This document shows, piece after piece, positions 16,464 to 26,348 of a DNA stretch of 64,000 nt. The notes below the pieces were generated by a model. The model saw nothing but the letters and a program-made list of their open reading frames with translations, had not been told where the DNA came from and ran no database searches. Source of the DNA: Antarctobacter heliothermus (GTDB lineage Bacteria; Pseudomonadota; Alphaproteobacteria; Rhodobacterales; Rhodobacteraceae); contig NZ_CP022540.1 of assembly GCF_002237555.1 (NCBI RefSeq), positions 3,105,001 through 3,169,000 of the forward strand, read 5' to 3'. A program made the translations under genes and the position numbers. Position 1 is the first letter of the stretch. The number at the start of each line of letters is the position of its first letter.

Positions 16464-17461
16464 CACCTGACCTCCGCGTAAATGTCCGTCCACAACTCGT
16501 CCAGCGCCGGTTCCGGGCTTTCGCGCGCGAACTCTGCCGAGGCGCTGACCACCGCCTTGATTTCCTTGTCGATGGCCTTCAGATCCTCCTCCGAGGCATG
16601 GCCGCCCTGCACCAGCAACTCGCGCACATGGTCGATGGCGTCGCGTTCTTCGCGCATCTTCGACACCTCTTCGCGGGTGCGATACTTGGCCGGGTCAGAC
16701 ATGGAATGGCCGCGATAGCGGTAGGTCTTGACCTCTAGGATATACGGCCCCTTGCCGGATCGGCAGTGTTTGACCGCTTTCTGACCGGCGTCGCGCACCG
16801 CCAACACGTCCATGCCGTCGACCATCTCGCCGGGGATGCCAAAGGCCGCGCCGCGATGGTAGATGTCCGGCGTCGAGGTGGAGCGTTTCATCGCCGTGCC
16901 CATGGCGTATTGGTTGTTTTCGATGACAAAAATCACCGGCAACTCCCACAGGGCCGCCATGTTGAAGGTCTCATAGACCTGCCCCTGATTGGCGGCACCA
17001 TCGCCGAAATAAGTAAAGGTTACGCGGTCGTTGCCCCGGTATTTGTCGGAAAACGCCAGCCCCGCGCCCAAAGGCACCTGCGCGCCCACGATACCATGCC
17101 CGCCGTAGAAATGCTTTTCCCGGCTGAACATATGCATAGAGCCGCCCTTGCCCTTGGAATAGCCACCCTCACGCCCGGTCAGTTCGGCCATGACGCCATT
17201 TGGGTCCATCCCGCAGGCCAGCATATGACCGTGATCGCGGTAAGAGGTTATGCGCTTGTCGCCCTCTTCGGCGGCGGCCTCCAGGCCAACCACCACGGCC
17301 TCTTGACCGATATACAGGTGACAGAACCCGCCGATCAGACCCATGCCGTATAACTGGCCGGCCTTTTCCTCAAACCGGCGGATCAGCAGCATGTCACGGT
17401 AGAATTGCGTCAACTCCTGGGGCGAAACATTGGGCTTCACACTCGTCTTTCGGGCTGCCAT
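16463..17461 (-). CDS. pdhA: Pyruvate dehydrogenase E1 alpha
   Basis: The thiamine-diphosphate E1-alpha subunit, 332 residues. Landmarks are YRDMLLIRRFEEKAGQLYG, the SYRDHGHML segment, the ThDP motif from FGDGAANQG to ENNQYAMGT and the phosphorylation-loop-like YRYRGHSMSDPAKYRTREEV. I chose the ATG at 17461 because GGGAGGAG lies six bases upstream. The open frame extends another 20 residues without family character. It is the first pdh gene and lies 111 bases after ftsB. Confidence 0.96.
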   Translation of the reverse strand: MAARKTSVKPNVSPQELTQFYRDMLLIRRFEEKAGQLYGMGLIGGFCHLYIGQEAVVVGLEAAAEEGDKRITSYRDHGHMLACGMDPNGVMAELTGREGGYSKGKGGSMHMFSREKHFYGGHGIVGAQVPLGAGLAFSDKYRGNDRVTFTYFGDGAANQGQVYETFNMAALWELPVIFVIENNQYAMGTAMKRSTSTPDIYHRGAAFGIPGEMVDGMDVLAVRDAGQKAVKHCRSGKGPYILEVKTYRYRGHSMSDPAKYRTREEVSKMREERDAIDHVRELLVQGGHASEEDLKAIDKEIKAVVSASAEFARESPEPALDELWTDIYAEVR

Positions 17462-17572
17462 GCCGTCTCCTCCCAAGGACTCGTTCAAGGCTAAACTATC
17501 TCGGGAAGGATAGGCGGGCAAAGCTACGGCGTAAAGCCTTGCGGTGGCGTCGCGACGGGAGCGATCAATCGC

Positions 17573-17875
17573 TCAGTGCACCACGATCTCGTCGCTGCGC
17601 ACCAGTCCCAGAACGTCTCGTGCCTGCCGATCCAGCAGATCAAGGTCAAGAAAATCATCCGAGAGCCGATGCGTGAGGTTTTCCATCCGGGCCACCTCGG
17701 CTTGCAGATCTGCCAGTTCCCGGTCCAGACGGTCCCCCTCGACGGCGATCTCGGCGCGGCGGAACAGGCCAAAATCCCCTTGCACGGCGGCAAAGGTGAA
17801 ATAGGCGGCCAAACCCAGAGTCGCGGTGAAAAAGACGAGAGCCCCCAGTGACGGGCGCGGTCGACGGGTTGTCAT
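17573..17875 (-). CDS. FtsB/DivIC-family septum formation initiator
   Basis: A 100-residue single-pass protein: a short basic N-terminus, one TM helix (about 11-30, LGALVFFTATLGLAAYFTF) and a coiled coil (about 42-78, DRLDRELADLQAEVARMENLTHRL) followed by the family end DLLDRQARDVLGLVRSDEIVV. FtsB homologs bridge FtsL and FtsQ in the divisome. It lies upstream of pdhA on the same strand, a linkage often seen in this group. Confidence 0.88.
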   Translation of the reverse strand: MTTRRPRPSLGALVFFTATLGLAAYFTFAAVQGDFGLFRRAEIAVEGDRLDRELADLQAEVARMENLTHRLSDDFLDLDLLDRQARDVLGLVRSDEIVVH

Positions 17876-18103
17876 ATGTCTGCCTCATGCCCGCGCCTCA
17901 TTGATCGGGCGCGTTTGCGGACTGTTGCACAGGCTCTGATCAATGTGAATCCCGGCTCGCCTCCGTGCTGTGCGTGCCCGCAAATAAGGCGCGGTGCGTT
18001 GCATTTCTGCATATGGCGCAACGCCGCCGACCCAGTTGAAGAGATCGTGACACGGGCAAAGAAGGGGTCGACCTTGGCGTGGGATTGGTGGATTGTCCGA
18101 GGC

Positions 18104-19114
18104 ATGACTCGTGCAATGTTTGTCCTGTTTTTGAGTGTGAATCTGGTCCTTGTCGGCTGCGGTCCGCGTGGGTTTATCACCTTGGTGCCAACGGCCAAAA
18201 CCGATGCCGTCGAGGCGGCAGTTCAGACCGTATTTATTGCAACTGATCGTCGGATCGAAGGCACCGGACCGGACGGGCTGATCGAGCAACGCTTTGGCGA
18301 GGCGCGCGATCCCCATCTGCGCTTTGGCCGCATCGATATTTCGGTGCCGCCCGTCCATGTGCCCGGCCAGATCGAATGGCCCGGAAATCGCCCGCCCGAC
18401 CCCGAGCTGCATTTCGTCGCGCGCGCCGGGACGCGCTACGCCAATGAACACGCGTTTTTCCGGGACATTCCGCGCGGCGACACCGGCACTGTCGTGCTGT
18501 TTATACACGGTTTCAACGTCAACAACGCCGAAGCGATCTATCGGCTGGCGCAGATTGCGCATGATTACAAGACAGAGACGCCGGTGATCTCTTTTTCATG
18601 GCCGTCTGCCGGGGATGCGCGCGGCTATGTCTATGACCGCGACAGCGTGATCTTTGCCCGCGACGATCTGGAAACGCTGTTGGTCGGGCTGGCCCGGGAC
18701 GGGCGCAGGACGGTGATCCTCGCGCATTCCATGGGCGGACAGCTGGTGATGGAGACGCTGCGCCAGATGTCGATTTCGGGCAAGGGCGACGCGCTCAGAC
18801 CCATTGATGGTGTCGCGCTGATCAGCCCGGACATCGACGAGGATGTGTTTCTGCGACAGGCAAAGCGGATTACTCCGTTTCCGCAACCGTTCATGCTAAT
18901 GGTGTCGAAAAGGGACAAGGCGCTGGGGCTTGCGGCGCTGATCACTGGCAAGCCGTCGCGGCTTGGCTCTATCGAGGATCCGTCGCGGCTTGAGGGGCTG
19001 CCGATCGAGATTATCGACCTCAGCGATATCGAAGGCGGCGACAGGGCCGGGCATTCCACCGCCTTCACCGCACCCGCAGCCATTCGCCTGTTGCAGGATC
19101 TGGGACCGACCTAA
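18104..19114 (+). CDS. Lipoprotein alpha/beta hydrolase, DUF900 type (copy 1)
   Basis: A 336-residue alpha/beta hydrolase of the DUF900 type. A signal peptide ends in the lipobox LVGC with C19 as lipid site. VLFIHGFNVNNAEA forms the oxyanion strand, LAHSMGGQ (GxSxG) holds the nucleophile, DIDED holds the likely acid, and GHSTAFTAP holds the His. The substrate is unknown. The frame is open upstream to 17876, but the ATG at 18104 starts a clean lipoprotein signal. It is followed 84 bases later by a paralog. Confidence 0.85.
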   Translation: MTRAMFVLFLSVNLVLVGCGPRGFITLVPTAKTDAVEAAVQTVFIATDRRIEGTGPDGLIEQRFGEARDPHLRFGRIDISVPPVHVPGQIEWPGNRPPDPELHFVARAGTRYANEHAFFRDIPRGDTGTVVLFIHGFNVNNAEAIYRLAQIAHDYKTETPVISFSWPSAGDARGYVYDRDSVIFARDDLETLLVGLARDGRRTVILAHSMGGQLVMETLRQMSISGKGDALRPIDGVALISPDIDEDVFLRQAKRITPFPQPFMLMVSKRDKALGLAALITGKPSRLGSIEDPSRLEGLPIEIIDLSDIEGGDRAGHSTAFTAPAAIRLLQDLGPT

Positions 19115-19198
19115 CCGCTGTTGCAGTCCTGCACGTCTCACCCGCCATGATGCAACAAAACGCTGGCATCGAATCAACTTGTCAGTGAATTTCCCCGC

Positions 19199-20236
19199 AT
19201 GAAGAGAGGGTTATTCATACTGTGGCTTGGCCTGCTGATCGTGGGCTGCGCCCCTAGGGGCGAGATCAACCATGTGCCTCTGGCGGTGGGTGGTGAGGCG
19301 GCGATGCGGCGTGTGTTTGTCGCCACCAACCGCAACCTCGCACCGGATGGTGATCTGAATCTCGTGCGACAGAATTTTGGCGCGCCCCGGTCGCGGGAAC
19401 TGCGCTATGGCTGGGCAGATATCTCGATCCCGCCGACGCACACACAGGGTGAAATTGAATGGCCCGGCCGGGCCAAACCCGATCCGCGCCGCCATTTCGT
19501 CACCCGCGATGGCGGGCCGTATGGGGGCGATGCGACTGCCGCGCGCCGGGGATTTCTGGATGGCCTGACAGCCGCGTCGCAGCCGGGCCGCAAGGACGTT
19601 GTGGTCTTTGTCCATGGCTTCAACGTCAACAACGCAGAGGCGGTTTACCGCGTCGCGCAGGTATCGCATGACTTTGACGCGCAGATCCCGGTGGTGCTGT
19701 ATTCTTGGGCCTCGGCGGGCAAGATTCGCGGCTATGTCTACGACCGCGACAGCGTGATCTATTCGCGCGACGGATTGGAAGAGGTGCTGACCGATCTGGC
19801 CGACAATGGCTGGCGGGTGACGCTGGTGGCGCATTCCATGGGCTCGCACCTGACAATCGAAACCCTGCGTCAGGCCGCGATTGCCGGCAATACCAAGGCG
19901 TTAAAGGCACTGCGCGGCGTGGCCCTGATCAGCCCCGACATTGACGAGGACGTCTTTATTCAGCAGGCGTCGCGCATCGAACCCTTTCCCGAACCGTTTC
20001 TGGTGCTGATCTCGACCGCCGACTCCGCGCTCAACGCGTCGGCGTGGCTGACGGGCAAACAATGGCGGCTGGGGTCGATGCAGGACAAGACGCGACTGGC
20101 GGGGTTGCCCGTGGACATCGTTGATCTGACAGAGTTCACCGGCGGCGACAAACGCAAGCACAACACCGCATTTACCGCACCGGCGGCGATCAAACTGCTC
20201 TACAAACTAGAGCGAGAGATCGACAAGCGCCACTAG
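19199..20236 (+). CDS. Lipoprotein alpha/beta hydrolase, DUF900 type (copy 2)
   Basis: A 345-residue paralog of the previous gene with the same layout: a lipobox LIVGC with C17, FVHGFNVNNAEAVYRVAQ, the nucleophile in VAHSMGSH, DIDEDVF and KHNTAFTAP. The two proteins align along their whole length, with GYVYDRDSVI shared. The tandem pair indicates local duplication. The GxSxG here is SMGSH instead of SMGGQ, so the substrate may differ. It converges with pgk. Confidence 0.85.
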   Translation: MKRGLFILWLGLLIVGCAPRGEINHVPLAVGGEAAMRRVFVATNRNLAPDGDLNLVRQNFGAPRSRELRYGWADISIPPTHTQGEIEWPGRAKPDPRRHFVTRDGGPYGGDATAARRGFLDGLTAASQPGRKDVVVFVHGFNVNNAEAVYRVAQVSHDFDAQIPVVLYSWASAGKIRGYVYDRDSVIYSRDGLEEVLTDLADNGWRVTLVAHSMGSHLTIETLRQAAIAGNTKALKALRGVALISPDIDEDVFIQQASRIEPFPEPFLVLISTADSALNASAWLTGKQWRLGSMQDKTRLAGLPVDIVDLTEFTGGDKRKHNTAFTAPAAIKLLYKLEREIDKRH

Positions 20237-20251
20237 CGCGCGGCGCTTGTC
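20222..20251. terminator. Bidirectional hairpin between hydrolase and pgk
   Basis: A perfect 10-bp stem, GACAAGCGCC/GGCGCTTGTC, with loop ACTAGCGCGC. It overlaps the hydrolase stop codon and ends 10 bases before the pgk stop. No U-run follows on either strand, so termination efficiency is uncertain, but the position between convergent genes supports the role. Confidence 0.55.
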
Positions 20252-20260
20252 ATCAACCAA

Positions 20261-21463
<1,203 letters not shown>

Positions 21464-21588
21464 CTTTATCCCTCCGGTCCACTGTCCCGGCCCACTAGAC
21501 CCGATCTTCGCCGCAGGTCAACGCCGTCTTGGCATCCCCGGCTGTCCGGGCTACCTCTCGTCGCAGTTTTGAAAACGGAGAAACAGAC

Positions 21589-22101
21589 ATGGCCGAGATC
21601 AAGGATCCCGAAAACACTATCCTGATGGAACTCAAGGACGGCACCGTCACGATTGAGCTGATGCCAGACGTGGCCCCCGACCACAGCGCCCGCATGAAGG
21701 AACTGGCCCGTGCCGGTGCCTATGACAACGTGTGCTTTCACCGCGTGATCGACGGCTTCATGGCCCAGACGGGCGACGTGGCCAACGGCAACATGGAACA
21801 GGATTTCAACCTGCGCCGCGCGGGCACAGGCGGTTCCGAACTGCCCGACCTCAAGGCCGAGTTTTCCAAGCTGCCGCATGACCGTGGCACGCTGGGCGCG
21901 GCGCGCTCGCAGAACCCCAACAGCGCCAACTCGCAGTTCTTCATCAACTTTGGCGACAACCATTTCCTGAACGGTCAGTACACGGTCTATGGCCGGGTGA
22001 TTTCCGGAATGGAACACGTTGACGCCATCACCCGGGGTGAGCCGCCCGCCGCACCGGACCGCATGATCTCGGTCAAGGTGGCCGCTGATGTCGCGGACTA
22101 A
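21589..22101 (+). CDS. Peptidyl-prolyl cis-trans isomerase, cyclophilin type (cytoplasmic)
   Basis: A 170-residue cyclophilin without a signal peptide. Family signatures are FHRVIDGFMAQTGDV, GGSELPDLKAEF and NSANSQFFINF, covering the catalytic Arg, Gln and Phe positions. I chose the ATG at 21589 after AACGGAGAAAC. It overlaps by 14 bases with the next cyclophilin gene, which has a membrane anchor, so a cytoplasmic and an envelope copy are co-expressed. Confidence 0.95.
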   Translation: MAEIKDPENTILMELKDGTVTIELMPDVAPDHSARMKELARAGAYDNVCFHRVIDGFMAQTGDVANGNMEQDFNLRRAGTGGSELPDLKAEFSKLPHDRGTLGAARSQNPNSANSQFFINFGDNHFLNGQYTVYGRVISGMEHVDAITRGEPPAAPDRMISVKVAADVAD

Positions 22102-22765
22102 GGCCGTTATTGGTGCCATTGCGGCGGTGCTTGTCATCGTCGGCGCCTTCACCATTTTCCGGAGCGTGGAGCCTGAACCCGCTCCGGTACTGGACGCGCC
22201 AGAGGTTGCGACCACGCTGCCCGTTCCAGAGGTCATCCCGATCCCCGAAGGCACCGACATTGGCCTGCGGATCGAGGTGGCGGGTGAAGCCAACGGCACC
22301 ATTGTCATCGACCTGTTCGAGGATGTCGCGGGCGGTCATGCCGCCCAGATCGCGGCATTGGCGCGGGCGGGCTATTATGACGGCGTTGTCTTTCACCGCG
22401 TCATTGACGGCTTTATGGCCCAGACCGGCGATGTCGAGTTTGGCCGCGTCGGGGCCGAGGCGTTCGACATGCGCCGCGCAGGCATGGGCGGCTCACCCCT
22501 GCCGGATCTCAAGGCCGAGTTTTCGGACGAACCGTTTGAACGCGGCATCGTCGGCATGGCCCGGTCGCAAAGCCCAGACAGCGCCAATTCGCAGTTCTTC
22601 ATCATGTTTGCACCCGGTTCTTTCCTGAACGGACAGTACACTGTGGTAGGCCGCGTGACCGAAGGCATGGAGATTGTCGACGCCATCAAGCGCGGCGATG
22701 AGCGCGCCAATGGCTCTGTGACAGGTGAACCTGATCGCATGGTCAAGGTCACCGTCACCGAATGA
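22088..22765 (+). CDS. Peptidyl-prolyl isomerase, cyclophilin type (membrane-anchored)
   Basis: A 225-residue cyclophilin with an N-terminal hydrophobic segment (about 5-24, KAVIGAIAAVLVIVGAFTIF), so likely periplasmic or inner-membrane bound. The domain from about 52 repeats the family motifs (FHRVIDGFMAQTGDVEFG, SANSQFFIMF). It starts inside the end of the first cyclophilin gene. The pair probably arose by duplication. Confidence 0.93.
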   Translation: MSRTKAVIGAIAAVLVIVGAFTIFRSVEPEPAPVLDAPEVATTLPVPEVIPIPEGTDIGLRIEVAGEANGTIVIDLFEDVAGGHAAQIAALARAGYYDGVVFHRVIDGFMAQTGDVEFGRVGAEAFDMRRAGMGGSPLPDLKAEFSDEPFERGIVGMARSQSPDSANSQFFIMFAPGSFLNGQYTVVGRVTEGMEIVDAIKRGDERANGSVTGEPDRMVKVTVTE

Positions 22766-22770
22766 CCCCG

Positions 22771-22798
22771 TCCCACGCGTTTTCACAAGCGCGTGGGA
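22771..22798 (+). terminator. Hairpin after the cyclophilin pair
   Basis: A perfect 9-bp stem TCCCACGCG/CGCGTGGGA with a 10-base loop, 5 bases after the stop. No T-run follows, so it may slow polymerase or protect the mRNA end rather than terminate strongly. Confidence 0.5.
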
Positions 22799-22858
22799 AA
22801 GACTCGGCAGAACGGGCAACTGCGGGCATTCTGGTGCAAGGAACCAGGAGGAAACCCC

Positions 22859-23833
22859 ATGCGCCTGTTGCCAACCCTCGCCGTCGTCGCCCTGTCCATG
22901 GCGCTGGCCGCGCCCGTCACCGCCGATCCGTCACTGTGGAAAGGCGAATGGCCCGACACCGATTTCGAAAAAACCACCATCACCAACTGGGCAGAGATCA
23001 TGTCCGGTGGTCCACCCAAGGACGGCATCCCGGCGCTGTCCGACCCGCAATTTATCGAGGTCGCTCAGGAAACCCGGATCAAGGGCAATGAGCCGGTCAT
23101 CACCGTGGTTGTCGACGGAGAGCGCCCGCGCGCCTATCCGATCCGCTATCTGACATGGCATGAGATCGTCAACGACACGATTGGCGACATCCCCGTCGCG
23201 GTCACCTTTTGCCCGTTGTGCAATTCCGCGCTGAGTTTCGACCGCCGTGTTGGCGACCAAGTGCTGACCTTTGGTGTCTCCGGCAAGCTGCGCAATTCCG
23301 ACATGGTCATGTATGACCGCGAAACGCTCAGCTGGTGGCAGCAGGCCATCGGCACCGGCATCGTCGGTGAGATGACCGGCGCCGAACTGACCCTGCTGCC
23401 CAGCTGGATGGAGGGGTTCGCCCAGTTTGCCGAGCGTCACCCGGACGGCGTCGTCATGGCGGAACCGGCGTGGAACCGGCCCTATGGTCAGAACCCCTAT
23501 CGCAACTACGACAGTTCCAAACAGCCGTTTTTGTATTCGGGTGAGATGCCGCCGCATGACGTGCCGCCCCTGATGCGGGTGGTGCGCGTGGGGGACCGCG
23601 CTTGGCCGATGAACCGGCTGGCCGAGGAAAGGGAAATCTCCGAGGCGGGCGTGGTGATCAGTTGGCGCGAGGGGCAAGCCTCGGCGCTGGACGCGGGCAC
23701 AATCGCTGCCGGGCGCGATGTGGGCTCGGTGCGGGTGCGCGATACGGATGGGGCGGACCTGCCGCATGACGTGTTGTTCGCCTTTGCCTTTCACGCCTTT
23801 TGGCCGGACGGGGAATGGATGATGGGCAACTGA
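22859..23833 (+). CDS. DUF3179 secreted protein
   Basis: A 324-residue DUF3179 protein. A signal peptide (1-22, cut after PVTA) precedes the family segments RAYPIRYLTWHEIVND, VAVTFCPLCNSALSF and MVMYDRETLSWWQQ. The CxxC in CPLC suggests metal or redox chemistry, but the function of the family is not known to me. The AGGAGG at 22846-22851 supports the ATG at 22859. It converges with the next gene with only 4 bases between. Confidence 0.9.
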   Translation: MRLLPTLAVVALSMALAAPVTADPSLWKGEWPDTDFEKTTITNWAEIMSGGPPKDGIPALSDPQFIEVAQETRIKGNEPVITVVVDGERPRAYPIRYLTWHEIVNDTIGDIPVAVTFCPLCNSALSFDRRVGDQVLTFGVSGKLRNSDMVMYDRETLSWWQQAIGTGIVGEMTGAELTLLPSWMEGFAQFAERHPDGVVMAEPAWNRPYGQNPYRNYDSSKQPFLYSGEMPPHDVPPLMRVVRVGDRAWPMNRLAEEREISEAGVVISWREGQASALDAGTIAAGRDVGSVRVRDTDGADLPHDVLFAFAFHAFWPDGEWMMGN

Positions 23834-23837
23834 CGGA

Positions 23838-24731
23838 TCACTGCAGGAACCGCCGGGGCAGCCGCCGTGCCAGTGGCGCCAACGCCCCCAAATGCAGCCA
23901 CGTCCCACCCAGACGGTGCGTGTGCGCCCCGGTGCCCAGCTTGAAATGCGCCAAACCCGGCGCGTCCTGCGCATTGAGAATACCCAGATCAAGACAATCA
24001 TGCCCCTGCGCGGCAAGGCTCTGCATCGCGCGCCACAGCAGCAGGTTTATGGCGTGGCGCTGTCGCCCCTCGGGGGTGGTGACGCCGATTTGCCAAGTGG
24101 CCATGCGCCCATGCCGCAGCATCAGCGCCGCCGCCACCGGCACGCCCCGCAGACGCGCCTCAAACACCTGCGCAGCCCCCGGATTGACCTGCGCAAAGGC
24201 CGCGCTGAACCCGGGCGGCATCCCGCGATAGCGCCGCGCGCGGGCCTGTGCCGCCTCTGCCGTCAACAGCCAGTGATTGGACGTCAGGGCCGTTTCACGC
24301 ACCTCCAGCCCCTCACGGGTCGCTCGGTTCAGCCGGTTGCGCCATTTCTGCGCCATCGCCGCGCGCATGTCGGCCTCTGGCCCCAGTGGCAACAGCGCCA
24401 GACTGGCCGGTGTCATCAGCGGCCAGAACCCGGCACTGCGCAACAGCTCAGGCCCCAGTCCGTCTGCGTTCAGCACCAGCGGCCGACCGTCATGCCAGCG
24501 TTGCCAGCGCATGGTCCAGTCCGTCAGGTCGCCCGCCTCCGATGCAACCGGCCCGCGCGACACAAGGTCGATCCGACCCAGAACACCGATTTTGTGTGAC
24601 TGGATCTGCCACCACAGCCGCACCCGGCGGCCCACCTCGCTCTTGCATCGGCGCAAGGGGCGGCCAAGCGCCTGACAAGTGGCGGCAAACTCTTCGGATT
24701 GGGGCAAGGGCAGGGGCAGGGCGGCTGTCAT
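23838..24731 (-). CDS. GNAT/FemAB-like acyltransferase
   Basis: A 297-residue protein resembling the FemAB-like branch of GNAT acyltransferases: KWRNRLNRATREGLEV, then ARRYRGMPPGFSAAFAQ and VPVAAALMLRHGRMATWQIGVTTPEGRQRHAINLLLWRAMQ. The C-terminal LDLGILNAQDAPGLAHFKLGTGA is the typical CoA-side pattern. The substrate is unknown; acylation of a peptide or lipid-linked amine is possible. The start is set at MTAALPLP (24731), and an alternative ATG lies 9 bases upstream. Confidence 0.75.
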   Translation of the reverse strand: MTAALPLPLPQSEEFAATCQALGRPLRRCKSEVGRRVRLWWQIQSHKIGVLGRIDLVSRGPVASEAGDLTDWTMRWQRWHDGRPLVLNADGLGPELLRSAGFWPLMTPASLALLPLGPEADMRAAMAQKWRNRLNRATREGLEVRETALTSNHWLLTAEAAQARARRYRGMPPGFSAAFAQVNPGAAQVFEARLRGVPVAAALMLRHGRMATWQIGVTTPEGRQRHAINLLLWRAMQSLAAQGHDCLDLGILNAQDAPGLAHFKLGTGAHTHRLGGTWLHLGALAPLARRLPRRFLQ

Positions 24732-24739
24732 GCCCCACA

Positions 24740-24770
24740 TTAACGCGATGGAAAGTTTCCATGCTGTTAA
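24740..24770. promoter_or_regulatory. Long palindrome between GNAT gene and small ORF
   Basis: TTAAC-N3-ATGGAAA-G-TTTCCAT-N3-GTTAA, a two-tier perfect dyad centred on 24755. It sits in the 48-base gap between divergent starts. A dimeric (for example TetR-type) repressor could control either direction. No regulator gene is adjacent. Confidence 0.6.
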
Positions 24771-24779
24771 CTGACGGCC

Positions 24780-24929
24780 ATGAAAAGATCGCTCTGGCGC
24801 ACCGCCGCGCCCCGTCCTGCCTGCACTGTGCTGGCCCGACCCCGGCCAACCGCGGCCTCTGCGCTGCTGTTGGCGTTTCTGCTGTCGCTGCCCTTTGGGG
24901 CCGTGGCGCTGCTACAGGCGCTGTTCTAG
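24780..24929 (+). CDS. Small membrane protein, 49 residues
   Basis: A short frame from ATG 24780 to TAG 24927-24929. The first 24 residues are basic (MKRSLWRTAAPRPACTVLAR), the rest is one hydrophobic helix (about 25-47, ASALLLAFLLSLPFGAVALL). A palindromic operator-like site lies just upstream. No strong ribosome site is visible, so I rate it as plausible. The charge-hydrophobic pattern is also that of a signal anchor. Function unknown. Confidence 0.45.
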   Translation: MKRSLWRTAAPRPACTVLARPRPTAASALLLAFLLSLPFGAVALLQALF

Positions 24930-25032
24930 CGGCGGATCATTTGGGTGGATCATCTGGGCGCATGCATGTGGATTGCCGGGATCGCCCGATGCGGCGATCC
25001 TGCGCCGCCTGCCGTCTGCCGGGGCTTGCGCC

Positions 25033-26286
25033 TCAGCCCTCCAGCTTGACCAGCGCGTGCCGCTTCTTGCCTGCCGACAGCTTCACCGGAGAGGACAGCG
25101 CGCCCGCGTCCAGCATCAGGCCCGCATCCGTCAGCGGCGCATCGTCGATGCGTGCGCCGTTCTCTGCGATCAGGCGCTTGGCCTCCTTGCCGGACTTGGC
25201 CAGACCCGCACGAACGATCAACTGCACGATGGAAATTCCTTCGGCCACATCCGCAGGGGTCAGGGTCAAGGTGGGCAGATCATCCCCCACACCGCCCTTT
25301 TCAAACACTTCGCGCGCCGTCGCCTCGGCTGCGGCCGCCGCCTCTGCGCCGTGGCACAGGGTGGTGACCTCATTGGCCAACACGATCTTGGCGTCGTTGA
25401 TCTCTGATCCGGCCAACGCGCCCAGACGGGTGCATTCGTCCAGCGGCAGCTCTGTATACAGTTTGAGGAACCGACCAACATCCGCATCGGTCGAGTTGCG
25501 CCAGAACTGCCAGAACTCGTAGGGCGACAGCATATCGGCGTTCAGCCACATGGCCCCGCCCTGCGATTTGCCCATCTTGCGCCCGTCCGAGGTGGTCAGC
25601 AGCGGTGAGGTCAGCCCATAGATCTGATGATCGAGAACCCGGCGCGTCAGGTCGATCCCGTTGACGATATTGCCCCACTGGTCCGACCCGCCCATCTGCA
25701 AAACACAGTCATAGCGGCGGTTCAGCTCTAGGAAATCATAGGCCTGCAGGATCATGTAGTTGAATTCGAGAAAGGACAGGGACTGCTCGCGGTCCAGCCG
25801 CGATTTCACCGATTCAAACGCCAGCATCCGGTTGACCGAGAAATGCCGCCCGATGTCGCGCAGGAAATCGAGATAGTTCAGCCCGTCCAGCCACTCGGCG
25901 TTGTTCAGCATCAAGGCATCAGTCGGCCCCTCGCCATAGTCGAGGTACTTGGCAAAGACCTGCTTCATGCCCTCGATATTGGCGTCGATCTGCTCGGGGC
26001 CAAGCAGCGGGCGTTCGTCGGACCGGAAAGACGGATCGCCCACCTTGGTGGTGCCGCCACCCATCAGTGTGATCGGCTTGTGCCCGGTCCTTTGCAGCCA
26101 ACGCAGCATCATGATGTTCAGCAGATGGCCCACATGCAGCGATTGCGCCGTCGCGTCGTAACCGATGTAGGCAGTGACAACCCCGGTGCTCAGGGCGTCG
26201 TCCAACGCCTGATAATCGGTACAGTCGGCAAGGTAGCCGCGTTGCATCATCACGGCCATGAAGTCCGATTTGGGATGGTAGGTCAT
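25033..26286 (-). CDS. tyrS: Tyrosyl-tRNA synthetase
   Basis: Charges tRNA-Tyr, 417 residues. The class I HIGH motif is HVGH (51-54), the KMSKS motif is KMGKS in [12 protein letters not shown], and the tyrosine pocket includes [12 protein letters not shown] and [12 protein letters not shown]. The C-terminal S4-type RNA-binding domain begins near [25 protein letters not shown] chose MTYHPKSDF as the start. A longer in-frame start adds 10 residues without support. It diverges from anmK. Confidence 0.97.
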   Translation of the reverse strand: MTYHPKSDFMAVMMQRGYLADCTDYQALDDALSTGVVTAYIGYDATAQSLHVGHLLNIMMLRWLQRTGHKPITLMGGGTTKVGDPSFRSDERPLLGPEQIDANIEGMKQVFAKYLDYGEGPTDALMLNNAEWLDGLNYLDFLRDIGRHFSVNRMLAFESVKSRLDREQSLSFLEFNYMILQAYDFLELNRRYDCVLQMGGSDQWGNIVNGIDLTRRVLDHQIYGLTSPLLTTSDGRKMGKSQGGAMWLNADMLSPYEFWQFWRNSTDADVGRFLKLYTELPLDECTRLGALAGSEINDAKIVLANEVTTLCHGAEAAAAAEATAREVFEKGGVGDDLPTLTLTPADVAEGISIVQLIVRAGLAKSGKEAKRLIAENGARIDDAPLTDAGLMLDAGALSSPVKLSAGKKRHALVKLEG

Positions 26287-26348
26287 GCAAGAGCCCCTGT
26301 ATACTGCGCGCGCCACCTATAAGCACGGGCAAGGCCGAGGGAAAGAGC

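Noticed and set aside
23838..24731. Assignment of the GNAT/FemAB-like protein as a specific peptidoglycan enzyme
   Set aside because: The residues that would set a substrate are not recognisable, so only the fold family is given.
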